Shown here in pieces: positions 10,487 through 20,999 of a stretch of DNA of 64,000 nt. The position numbers and the translations under genes are program-made. Below the pieces are notes generated by a model. That model did not search any database and was not told the origin of the DNA. It saw only the letters and a program-made list of their open reading frames with translations. Each line of letters opens with the position of its first letter. Position 1 is the first letter of the stretch. This DNA comes from Gnetum montanum. Its lineage: Eukaryota; Streptophyta; Gnetopsida; Gnetales; Gnetaceae. The DNA lies in the NCBI GenBank assembly GCA_015680685.1, contig MNCI01034627.1, forward strand, positions 388,592 through 452,591, given 5' to 3'.

Positions 10487-11560
10487 TTGAACCTCGACAT
10501 GATCGACTGGGGGTTGACTACGACAAACACTATAGTAACCTTAGAAGCATCCCTGGATTGGCCCAGGCACTTGATCGAAGCCATAGAGTTAAAGGTCAGG
10601 GATGTAATCGAGGACCCTCTTGTCGAGACACCTATGACCACATCAAAAGGGGAGGTAAAAACATTAAGAGTCAGCTCCCTCCTAGACACACAAACACATA
10701 AAAGCGTAGCTAAAATTCTGCAAGACAACATCAATGTCTTCGCATGGTCATACAGCAACATGCTAGGTTTGGATCCATGGCTAATTTAGCACAACATCAT
10801 CCTAGACCCACACGTGAAGGCAGTCAAGTAGAAAGCTCATAAAGTTAAGCTAGAAATTGCACTAGCTGTGAGCGATGAAATCACTAAGCTATACTAAGCA
10901 CGTTTCATCCATGCAGTTGACTACTTAGAATGGGTGTCCAACGTCGTTGTAGTTTCAAAGAAAATGGGAGGGATATGGATCTGTATAGACTTTCAAGACT
11001 TGAACAAGGCAATGATCAAAGATAACTTCCCACTCCCGAGCATTGATCAGCTCATCGACACCACGACTGGCCATGCTCTGCTATCCTTCATGGATGGTTT
11101 CTCTTAATATAACAAAATCCCCATTAATCCAGAGCACTAGCTGTCAACAACCTTCATGAACCCATGGGAGACCTTCTTCTATACCATGATGTTGTTGGGG
11201 TCAAGAATGCTAGAGCAACCTACCAGCGGGCCATGACTTACATTTTTAGTGACTACATCCTAGAAACATTAAATGACTACGTAGATGATATAGCAGTCAA
11301 GTCCAAGGAGGCCGCTGATCACCCGCGCGACCTAGGGGTAGTCCTCAAATGCTACCAAATGCATGATTTACACCTCAATCCTAAGAAGTGTGTCTTGGGG
11401 GTGAAAATAGGATGCATGTTAGGGTTCGTAGTATCAAAGGCCAGAATACGGGCAGACCCCAACAAATTCAAGGCCATCGTGAACCTAGTGCCTCCCATAA
11501 ATATTAAGGAGTTACGTGGTTTACAGGGTAGAGTGCAATTCATTCAAAGGTTTATATAGC
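10487..11560 (+). pseudogene. pol: Reverse transcriptase domain of element A
   Basis: Copies element RNA into DNA. The N-terminal lead-in reads VFAWSY..MLGLDPW (to about 10785); the fingers contain WVSNVVVVSKKMGG and FQDLNKA; the palm has the catalytic YVDD at 11278-11289 followed by IAVKSK. The thumb side contains RGLQGRVQFI near 11550. Broken by several stops (10787, 10830, 10896, 11105) and by a frameshift near 11190, after which the frame changes from that of 10487 to that of 11164. Confidence 0.88.
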
Positions 11561-11564
11561 AAGG

Positions 11565-12050
11565 TTGATGAACAAGTTACATCCCATGCAACATCTTCTA
11601 AAGAAGGGGGTTGACTTCAAATGGACAACCCAGTGCCAACAAGCCTTCGACAACCTGAAGAAGGAGCTCTCGTACCTCCCGATGGTGCACCCGCCACAAA
11701 GGGACAAACCTTTCTTCATATACCTTGCCACCTCTGACACATCCATAGCAGCATTACTATGTCAGAAGTGAGACGATGGTTCTGAGATACCAGTGTATTA
11801 CCTGAGCCATGCACTAGTAGCATATGAGGCAAAATACAATGAAGTGGAGAGGAATTGCCTAGTCTTAGTGTTCGCACTAAAAAAGTGGTGGCATTGCCTG
11901 TTCCGCAGCACAACCAACATCATTTGCAATAGCAATATACTTCGGGCTATCACTTGCAACCTATACGAAAGTAGCAAGATAGCCCAATGGAAGGCAATAA
12001 CCATAGAATTCGACCTATGTTATGTAAGTCAATCATCGAAAAAGGGTCAA
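11565..12050 (+). pseudogene. pol: Gypsy-type RNase H of element A
   Basis: Degrades RNA in the RNA/DNA hybrid. Starts with the RT-RNase H connection (HLLKKGVDFKWTTQCQQAF), then PFFIYLATSDTSIAALLCQK, a TGA at 11769-11771, YYLSHALVAYEAKYNEVERNC and ALKKWWHCLF. From here to 14081 one reading frame continues with only point stops. Confidence 0.8.
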
Positions 12051-12149
12051 GCCATAGCGACTCAACTCACGGCCTCACCGGTCGACAACAAGACAACCAT
12101 AGACCCTAAGTTCCTAGACGAACACGTTAGCAATGTCAATATTTTCGTA

Positions 12150-12540
12150 TCGCATTTCGAAGCCACCTTGCACTTCAACAGTGCTTCAACCATGCGAGGA
12201 GGTAGCACTGCGACTATCATCACATTCCCCTCTAGGGAAATGCACCCATCTGCTTATTGATTTATGTTCCCTTACACCAACAACATGGCAGAGTACGAGG
12301 GGCTACTCAAAGGCCTCTTAACTGCCCAAGCGCTACGCATACAACACCTGGCAATCCGGGGAGATTCACAACTAGTCGTGAATCAAATCACCGAAGTCTA
12401 CGCCTGCAAAGCTATGCACCTACAACCCTACTGTGACCTAGCAAAAACCCTACTTAAGTAATTTGTGACCACTGATGTGCAACACGTGCCATGCAATGAA
12501 AACACCGAGGAAGATGCTTTAGCTACCCTGGCATTAAACA
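12150..12540 (+). pseudogene. pol: Second, archaeal-type RNase H of element A
   Basis: After a short linker (about 12150-12260) the frame gives TNNMAEYEGLLKGLLTAQAL, then IRGDSQLVVNQITEVY and HVPCNENTEEDALATLAL. TNN..EYE and GDSQLVVNQ are hallmarks of the additional archaeal-type RNase H of Tat-lineage elements. Position downstream of the first RNase H and before integrase is the classical dual-RNase H layout, unlike element H in this window. Confidence 0.8.
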
Positions 12541-12779
12541 TTCCATCACATTCCCTCGCAAACCTGCCAACCTCGATCATAGAATGCATAGAGCCTATCA
12601 CTCAGGTGGAACACGTGGCATCTGTCAGTGCTATGAATACCCAAGAGTGGTATGCCAACAACATTAAAGCTTATCTACAGCATAACAAGCCCCTAGGTGG
12701 TTTGACATCTACCCATAGAGATGCAAATCATAAGCGTGCTTGGCAATATGTGCTTATGAGAAACGATGCCCTATGCTGA

Positions 12780-13910
12780 CGATCCTATGATGGGATATTG
12801 CTAGCATGTGTGGGTGATGAGCAGGCACAAAAGGTAGTTAATGAGGTTCATGAAGGGCTGTGCGGTTGACACATAGCACCTAGGGCTATGGCTACTAAAA
12901 TCATATGCCTAGGGTACTATTGTCCCTACATGGAGCACGACTGCCTGTCGAAAGTCAATACATGCGACACGTGCCAAAGATACGTAAATCTAATACACAT
13001 GGCACCTACAAACCTACACCCAAAGCAAATCATGTGGCCCTTCCAATGATGGGGATTAGACCTCATAGGGCCCATCACGCCTAAGTCCTCCACAAGGCAT
13101 AGCTTCATTATCACTACCACAAAGTATTTTACCAAGTGGGTGGAAGCTATTCCCCTAAGGAAGATGATGTCTCAGCAAATCTACCACTTCATCCTCGACA
13201 ACATTGTGATAAGGTTTGGGCTTCCAATGACTATTGTGATCAACAATGGACCATAATTTAGCAGTACGAAAACTTGAGCCTTCTATAGCAATCTAGGCAT
13301 TAAACAATCATTTTCTTCCCCTTTTTATCTGCAGGCGAATGGGCAGGTGAAGGCTACAAATAATTCCATCATCAACTTGCTGAAGCGAATGCTGAACAAC
13401 GGCAAGAGGCAGTGGCACGAGCAAATCCTCTACATCCTCTGGACCTACAGAATGACTTGCAAAACTATAATAAGTAAGACCCCTTACAGTCTCATTTACA
13501 GATCTAAAGTTGTATTGCCTCTTGAGGTGCAGGTACCCTCACTACGGATGATCCTATCTGACGTCATGAGTGAAGCCTAGAACAATGAATCATGAACCAT
13601 CGACCTCAATTCAGTGAAGGAGGAATGCGTGCAAATGCTGAGATGAATTGAGCACTACCAGAGCAAACAGCGGTAGAAGCACCATGCAAACACGCATCAA
13701 CAACCAGTGCAAAAAGGAGACCTCATCCTCAAGGCCGTCCGAGAGCATGTGAGCAAATTTTTAGCCAACTAGGAAGGACCTTACATGGTCACCAAAGCCT
13801 TCAAAAATGGAGCCTTAAATCTGGTGGACATGAATGGCAACCAGTTTTCCAACCTAGTGAATAACTCCTATCTCAAGTTGTACTGCATCTTAAGTGCAAT
13901 GGCAACTACA
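12780..13910 (+). pseudogene. pol: Integrase of element A
   Basis: Inserts the DNA copy into the host chromosome. The zinc-binding domain is at 12849-12972 (HEGLCG, GYYCPYMEHDC, CDTCQRY). The core has LDLIGPI (about 13059-13079), INNGP where the catalytic Asp has become Asn (about 13240-13254), and QANGQVKATNNSI (about 13334-13372). The frame continues through VTKAFKNGALNLVDMNGNQ to about 13900. Stops at 12868, 13049 and 13255 and the lost catalytic Asp make it inactive. Confidence 0.85.
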
Positions 13911-14275
13911 ATGGTAACCATCCGCTACGATGATAAACTGGTAGTCACACCAAGCATCGTCTGCTACAATGATAAACTAGCAATCACACCAAGCATCATC
14001 CACTACGACAATAAACTAGCAATAGCACTGAGCAACATCTGCAATGACGATAAACTAACAACATCGAGCAGTGCCCGCTAAGGTGTGAAACTGGCAGCAA
14101 CCATCGGCTACGACGTAAAAATGGCACTTTTAGTCCACTATGACTATAAATTAACATTGCACATCTACTACAATGATAAATTGGCATGTATGGTGTGATG
14201 GGATCTTAAATCAGCAAAACGGTCCACTGGGACCTTAAACCAGCACGCGGTCTACCAAGACCTTAAACTGGGTTC
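13910..14275 (+). repeat. Spacer array 3: tandem repeat after integrase
   Basis: About ten units such as 'CTACGATGATAAACTGGTAG', 'CTACAATGATAAACTAGCAA' and 'CTACGACAATAAACTAGCAA', with spacing near 42 bp, passing into shorter 'GACCTTAAACCAGCA' units at 14200-14275. The integrase frame runs into the first units (translated YDDKLVVTPSI), so the repeats either extended the C-terminus or replaced its end. The word matches arrays 1 and 2. Confidence 0.8.
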
Positions 14276-15321
14276 GTGTCACATCCCCAGTATGCACTAG
14301 CACCAGATACACATCAAACAAGTCGATGCGATGCTAACATGTGGGTGGGACATCGTAGCTGTAGAACGCCGTTCACGACGCACTGAGAACATGGTCCAAG
14401 ACACATGTGATGTCGCCACCATTAGCATCATGCTAACCTTTTGAAGACGTCGTATGGCATCACACTGGCCCTTTGAACCTACCATTGCCATGGCCCATTG
14501 CCCTGACGGTGGTTCTTGGGCTAGCTCCCACATCTAGAGTTCCAGCAGTATTGTGGCTCAGCCACGATATGGTTACTCCAGCTCCTTGCCAATGCTTGGG
14601 CTTGCATGATGTTAGCTATGTGGCAACTGATCCCATAGCTAAACCAGGAATGCAAGCCCCTGGTAGGGATTCCAGAGCATCCGCACCTGCAACAGTGCCC
14701 TGTGCCTTCGAGGCCAGCTCCTCCATGTTGGCCCTGCCAAGGCCACTGCTGGCCTTCCTACTTTGGGCATCTCACACCAACGATGGTTCCCAAGAGTCAT
14801 AACAATGCCAGTAGTCAACAAGACCTTGTCCTTGCATACACATCTCACAATAGCAACAAATGCTACAACATTACAAAGCAAGTGCCTCAGCTAGCTTGGC
14901 TACTACAGAGTGTAAACTCTCATGGATGCGTAATACAGCTCGCCACCTAGGGAACATAGTGCCAGTTCCATGGTGCACATAACATAGCTCGCTGCATGGA
15001 ACACACTGGTAGGTGGGTCAAAACCCTTCACAGAATGTAACGCAACTCATCTTGTGAAGGAAGTACCCGTCCTACGAGAGGTTGAAGAACAACGCTAGCC
15101 AAAGATGAAAACACGAAGGAGCCCCTCAAAGTATTCCAATGAGGGACTCTGCTAAACATCATCTTTGATCTCTGACTTAACCTTTGCAAAACCAATGCAA
15201 CACTATCAAGTGTGGCCAAGTGATGTCTCAACACTCACTGAGCGACAACCTTAGCATTTTGCCAGCTTTGGTGTTTCATATTCTCTCCCAACATCTATTG
15301 AGCCTATTCTCTAGACGTCAA
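14276..15321 (+). other. 3' internal non-coding region of element A
   Basis: About 1 kb between array 3 and the polypurine tract. ORFs on either strand (for example 14473-14802) show no family resemblance and no counterpart elsewhere in the window. I see no gene here. Confidence 0.5.
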
Positions 15322-15335
15322 CAAAAAGGGGCCAA
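15322..15335 (+). promoter_or_regulatory. Polypurine tract of element A
   Basis: CAAAAAGGGGCCAA lies immediately before the TGAAACACC that opens the 3' LTR. This is where plus-strand DNA synthesis is primed in Gypsy elements. Its position, together with the TGAAACACC start shared with element B's LTR, fixes the LTR boundary. Confidence 0.8.
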
Positions 15336-17031
15336 TGAAACACCCTAAAAAATGCAGGGTCATTCTTGCTTCACTAGGCCCTTGTAGTCCGCACAGCACT
15401 ATGGTAGTTCATCAGAAGGAGAGTGTTCTGAGTTCAGGCTAGCCAGTTCAACAAATTTTCTACTTTCAACATGGACAGGTTCTGCATCATTCTGCTTATC
15501 CACCAAAGCAGCTTGCCCAGCTGAAAACCTACTTAGAAATGGTATGCGGAGTTGGCAACAGCATTCTGGATGTGTAAAAAATAATTTGGCAAGTTTTCTA
15601 AGTCATGAAGTCTGCTACGCTACGCTACGCCTCGTAGTGTAGCAAGCTTTAGAAGACAATGGCAAGATGAAGTGCTATGCTACACTACGTCGCGTAGCGT
15701 AGCATGGCAACGGTTTCACTACCACTCCCCTCACCCAATTTCAAGTTCTGCAACGATGTCCCTTTTCACCAAGAAGTGGCAGACCATGTCTGTTGCTACG
15801 CTACACTGAGCTACAAGGTGCAGCGAGGTGTAGAAATCCTGCAGAAGAGATAGAAGGCAGCTCGAAGGACAAAAGAAGCAGAGTTCGCGAGCCATGCATC
15901 ACAGGAAGCAAAGTTGATAAATCAGCAAAGCTTTCACCAATAAGGCCAATTGCTATGCTACGTAGCGTAGCATAGCGTAGCAAGTATGCATCACACATAT
16001 AGCAGAACGAACAACAAGATGTTATGCCAAGCATGCTACGCTACAAAGCATAGCAAGGCATGCGGGTGCTTGTGCGACATCAATGCACTTCATCTAATTG
16101 GACCATCGGCACATGTCTCCAGATGCTGACAGTGCAATTACAGCGTGGTAGTTTTATATTTATAGCATAGTAGGTTCGCATTACAACGGTCTTGCAAGTC
16201 CAACGGTCATATGTGGCATGTGTGGCATCAACAGGTTAACGTGTGCCCTTTGGTCCTATAAATACCCCAAGAAACAACATTCAAAGGGTTCAAAATTTTT
16301 GAATGAAATAGCATTCAAAGGGTTTGGAATTTTCTAGAAAACAACATTCAAAAAGGTCCAATCCCTGGTCTAGTTGACTCTTCTTCACTAAGTCCCCTAC
16401 TCTCTTGCTCTGGCATTCAAGCTCTCTCTCTGACACGTTGTAACACCAAGCATTGTAAGCTTCCTATTTGATACTACATATAGTTAGCACTTTCAGCTGG
16501 TATTTTATTCTATCCTCCTTTTTCTACCATCTTGGTAGAATCCCTACACTGTCAACATCTAAGTCTACACCAAAACGCACCACCTACTTTCCTCAACACA
16601 TCGTGGTTACTCTCGAGATCTCTGCATTCTGTCACGCTATGCAACCAATTGTATTTACCCTAACAAAACAAACTTGTAGCTTTGGAGTGGTGCATGTTTC
16701 TAACTACACTTTATTTTATTTCTTTCTTGTTGTCTCATTTGCATTATTTTTTCTGTTTTATTCACTTTCAAGCATTACTTTGCATCGTTGTCATATTGTT
16801 CTTCTTTATTTACTTTCAAGCATTATTTCACATTTCCATTCCATCTCAAAAGTATATGTTGCAAAAGGCTATATAGATGTTGATGTAAGTCCCTATCTAA
16901 TCGACCTGACCCTTCAGGGTGCCCCATATCCACACACACCCAGCACGGCCCTCCCGTGGGTACGGGGTTGAAACTGTTGTGCCCGCCGATCCCCCGGTGT
17001 TTTCCAACCGCCGACGTTTTCGGTCACTACA
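15336..17031 (+). repeat. 3' LTR of element A
   Basis: 1696 bp from TGAAACACC to CACTACA. Start and end match the 5' LTR of element B (56565 TGAAACACC, 58033 TTACA). A TATA box TATAAATA lies at 16257-16264, followed by three copies of an 'ACATTCAAAGGG'-like word (16282-16355). The U3 part (15600-16060) is packed with GCTACGCTACGC/GCGTAGCGTAGC palindromes. A homologous U5 block (CCCTATCTAATCGAC near 16890) is also in B at 57895. Confidence 0.85.
15605..16060. repeat. Palindromic TGCTACGCTACG / CGTAGCGTAGCA motif cluster
   Basis: At least five clusters (about 15613-15643, 15672-15704, 15792-15825, 15950-15984, 16029-16058) place TGCTACGCTACG-like words next to their reverse complements, giving stems of about 10-15 bp. 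Related words recur inside the antisense gene (6885-6905, 8990-9050, 9735-9748) and, altered, in the LTR of element B (56686-56700, 56805-56860, 57003-57012, 57105-57120). Confidence 0.7.
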
Positions 17032-19339
17032 TTACCATAATGTGATCAAGCTCCTAATAAAAATACTTAGTGTATGAAGGTTTCATATGCAACTATGTTG
17101 TGGTCTATTCCAAATTGGATGCTAAGGTGTACGTGCCTTCCATAAACATATAGAGAATCAAGGTCTTAATGACTTGGGCAATAATAAAAGGATCCCTTGG
17201 AGAAAGCTTCATGAGATAGCCCATAAAGTAATCATCACTAAGAAATCTATACTTTGTGTCTCTATCTAATAAATCCTACAAAAATGCATTATAAGTATTG
17301 AAAATCCTCTTCATGCATCATTTAACAAGTACATCCAACAAGCTCAACGTAAGAAAAAAATCTCAATCATGAGCATGAAAACGCACTCTAAAATCTCAAA
17401 AATAAGTGCCATGAGAGGCTCAATAATGTTTGAAAATGTATTCTTTCCAAGGATGAACTAGATAATATTAAATGACATCTATCAAAACATTTCACTAAGG
17501 TTCACAATAATGATGGTCATCTTAATTTCTCAAATCTCTTTGTAGGACTCTACCTCTGGTTTCGAAGTTATTAATTCTAGTATGCACTTTAGTAACTCAC
17601 ACTCCATTCACTCTACTTGCCTAAGATGTGGATTTTAAAATAAACAAAAAAGTGATTTCAATAAGCCTAAATTCAAAGTGATAGAAGGCATGAACATAGA
17701 AATATAAAAGTAGAAACATCAAGACAAAGTTCACAATTTAAGAAAAGACAAAGTTGAAGTCACACCAAAATAGATTTTTTGTAAAATAGGGACCAAATCC
17801 ATGTAATGTATATTTGAATTATTATGTCACCTAAGACAAGATAGGAAATTCTATTGTTTTTACTTTTATTAAAAAATATATTTGTGGATGTAATTAGAGA
17901 ATGACCCCAAGCTTTCATGTCTCTTGAATTTTCAGCCCAATTTTCCATAAAATAGGAATATCCAATCATATCCTATTATGACCCCATCATTTGGCTATAA
18001 ATATGTAGGCAAATAATGTTTGTAAGTGAAGAAATTGATGTCATTGAATTAATTTCACAATTTATCCCATATCATATTTATCATTCGCAATCCCATTCCT
18101 AATCTTACAATCTATCCAATTACAAGTTCATCCATCCTCAACTCATCGTATTCACCAATTCTCATTCATCAAAGTTAAAAAGTCACATTCAGAACCACTT
18201 TTAAATTATATATTTCAACTATCAAATAAATTCAAATCAATTTCAACTCTTATAGAAAGATAGATAGTTAAAATGACTTGTATCAAGTAATTACTCACTT
18301 TATACCTCTCTTGGATTGCAAAGATATTCATCTTGCAAATCAATAATTTCTACTGTAGATATTAAATAGTTTTATTCTAGATCTCTTTTTTGAGCCATAT
18401 TTGAATCATTAAATAAATTCCAATTAATATAAAATTTTACAGGCTTATAGATTGTAGAACAAATTTTCCAACAAGCCTAAGATCAACCTAAAATACTTAG
18501 AAATCATTAGGATATTATAATTGCAAAATCAGAAAAAATTAGTTTTTCTCATTTGGCCCACCCACATCATTCAAAATATTAAGCTATAAAAAATCTACAA
18601 AAATAAGAAAAATTTTAATATATTCTTATATCTAAAAAATCTACAAAAGTTTCAAGATCAGAAATTCTTTAAAATGGGCATGCAAACACAAAGGAGAACT
18701 ATGACCTATTATTTCAAAGCTAGGTCAAGAAGTTGTAGTCACTGCATCGACTCCTAAGGCTAACAACAATAATGGCACAAAACATTCACTCGTAAAATCT
18801 TCTACCTATTATGGATTGTTGTTGCTTTGTACTAAGCTTTCCTCATTATTTCTTACTAAACTTTACCTTGAATGATGTCATACATGTTGCAATGCAAGCC
18901 TTGGCATTCTTAGACTCTTCCAACTATACTGCATCATATGCATTGATACTCTACAAACTTATTGTTCCATTCTTTCACTCTACCAATTTTACCGTGCATG
19001 CCAGTGTTTTTGATTTTGCATACGCAAATCATGTGTAGAAAACGTCAACTAGAACTTACTATTTTAAATAAGGTTACCTTATGCAAATCCAAAATGTTAT
19101 CATTTTACTTCCTATTGTATTTGTAATGCTCTTAAACTAAACTACAACTAATAAGAAGCTACTTAACAAGTTAGGTAAGATGCTATATTTAAGGCTTGGC
19201 ACAAATGAGAGTCATGCACTCAAAAAGAAAAATTACAAACAATATTAATTAGATTTTTCTTCAAACCTTCGAATAACCCTATGTTTGAGTGATCCAAGCT
19301 TTGCATTAATTTAATTAACTTGATAATTACATATTATCA
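17032..19339. other. Unresolved AT-rich stretch
   Basis: No complete element or gene recognised. A - strand open frame at about 17425-17110 is described in the findings. A TATA-like CTATAAATATG at 17995-18005 resembles the TATA boxes of the LTRs in this window, so a diverged solo LTR may be present near 17750-18500, but I found no second copy or clear ends. The ORF at 18811-19038 shows no family features. Confidence 0.4.
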
Positions 19340-19779
19340 AAGTTGGTAAGGACCATGCCCCTAACACCTAGAGTTTGTGTCAAATTGTATAAAATTTTCA
19401 CAAGAATTCACAATTGAAAATGAGAAAGAGAATACAACTTTTTATTCTCACTTTAAAATATGAAGATTCATACAAATATTGAAAGCAAACATCCCAAGGA
19501 TAGCCAACACTTAGATCCTCACAATCACACTCCTCTCACACAAGAGATAAGCTAAATAACAATTGCTCTCTCTCACCCTCTTCACACAATGGCCATTAAT
19601 GACTCACAAAAAAGAAGAATGAGAGTTCTCAAGATGAGCTTTACACATTTCTCTCTCTCACATCACACAGTCACTTAATTCCTTAGACTCCTTCCTTTTC
19701 AAATAAAAGGCCTTGATGCCTATTTATAATCCTTTGAGATTATTTGTTACTCATAGAAATAGTTATGATCATTAAATTT
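19340..19779 (-). repeat. Element G 3' LTR, left fragment
   Basis: Aligns by eye with 29466-29895 of the right LTR: AACACCT, CCACAATTGAAAA, CATCCCAAGGATAG, CTCTCACACAAGA and TTGATGCCTATTT occur in the same order. The alignment stops where element C begins and resumes at 26803 (CTTTTCAACAAGGAG), which in the uninterrupted right LTR directly follows (29896 onwards). Confidence 0.75.
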
Positions 19780-20600
19780 TAATGAATTTCATTTTGATTT
19801 GCTCCAATATCGAAGCCTTGATATTGAACCCCAAGATGTGATGTTGAATATGCAATATCATTGGGTATATGTCGGCCTATAAATATAGTGCTTGGGCACA
19901 TGATTTGGATAGTTTTTATCATAGAACAATGAAGCTCTTGTAGTTTGTTTTCTCCAAAGTTAGAATATTTTCTAAGTGCCTATAGTATAAGTCTAAGTGT
20001 GTACAAATCTTTGTTCAAGCACTGATGTACCTGAGTACAACAATGTGATGGAAATAAACATGAACCCTTTTGAATATCTTCGTAGCACTAAGAATAGATT
20101 AATGTTTTCTTGATGAATTTAATATTCATGAACTTTAATTTAATGCACATTAGATAAGAAATTAATTTCTATTTGTTAATGAACACAAGAATGACCACTT
20201 CGATCATACGTGTAGCACTTGGTAACCCAAAGTTGCTTAACATCTGGTAACCCAATAGTGCTAGATGCATTCAAGATGTGTCTAGAGAGTGGGAACAAGT
20301 ACTTGTGTTAGGCTAGCTAGGTAGTAGATTAATTAGATATTAAATTCCTCTACCTTTCATTCTTGTTCTAAGTGATTAAACTTATAAAATACAAAATGAT
20401 AAAAATCATATACCTCAATTGCACTTAGCTATATACTTGTACCTCACGAGTGGAACTAAGAGGACAATGATTGTTTCAATTAGATTTCACATCTTAGAAC
20501 TAGTGTACTTAAGAACTTAAGATCTACAAAGTTCAACAAGATTATGCATGAATGATTGTGATTCATATGATTGGATGTAGGGGTACCTTGCCACTCATCA
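19780..20600 (+). repeat. 5' LTR of element C
   Basis: 821 bp, ends CCACTCATCA. TATAAATA at 19878-19885. Matches 26014-26802 over its whole length (landmarks TGATTTGGATAGTTTTT, AAGCACTGATGTACCT, ATGAACCCTTTTG, GGGAACAAGTACTTGT). The start is slightly uncertain (TAATGAATTT against TGATGAATTA in the other copy). Confidence 0.78.
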
Positions 20601-20999
20601 TTAGCACCATCTCTAGGTACCTCTTAGTTGTTACATGCGCTATCTGGGACTAGTGAAAAATTATTTAAATCATTGGAACTTACCTTCAAGTCATATCACA
20701 CTTCAAAAATCACTACAATAATTTTAAAGAGCACACCATGTTTTTATTTTTCTAACACAACATGTATTCTTCTCATAGGCGCGATTCTTTGCCCAAGTCT
20801 GATGAAGTGCATCAGCAAGTACCCCAACAATATAGAGTGATATATACTCATCTTGATGAGTACATACCTAACTTCACCTTCATACTATACTATGATGAAC
20901 TACTGTGGTAGTGTGACATGTAGGGCAACACTAGGTTACCGCCAAATCGATCCATTCCTATGATGCTCCAACAAGCGCTTATCCGATTGGGTCTCCAGG

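Larger units (their letters stand above)
1..17031 (+). mobile_element. Element A: Tat/Ogre-type Ty3/Gypsy LTR retrotransposon, 5' LTR outside the window
   Basis: Order on the + strand: leader repeats, gag, protease, repeat array, antisense gene, repeat array, RT, RNase H, second RNase H, integrase, repeat array, polypurine tract, 3' LTR. The order protease-RT-RNase H-integrase defines Ty3/Gypsy, and the second RNase H after the first is known from the Tat lineage. In Ogre-like Tat elements an intron separates protease from RT; the long insert at 4430-10350 lies exactly there. The copy is old: gag, RT and integrase carry many stops and at least one frameshift. It is the same family as element B at the right end of the window, with similar gag, protease, LTR ends and antisense exons. 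Confidence 0.88.

Noticed and set aside
14473-14950. Overlapping ORFs in the 3' region of element A
   Set aside because: No family resemblance, no counterpart elsewhere in the window, and they lie in the normally non-coding stretch before the polypurine tract.
16468-16971. 167-codon hydrophobic + strand ORF
   Set aside because: Lies wholly inside the LTR (R/U5); T-rich DNA gives Phe/Leu/Ser. Element B has only a partly matching ORF.
18811-19038. Hydrophobic 75-codon ORF
   Set aside because: AT-rich chance frame with no motif, homologue in the window, or splice context.
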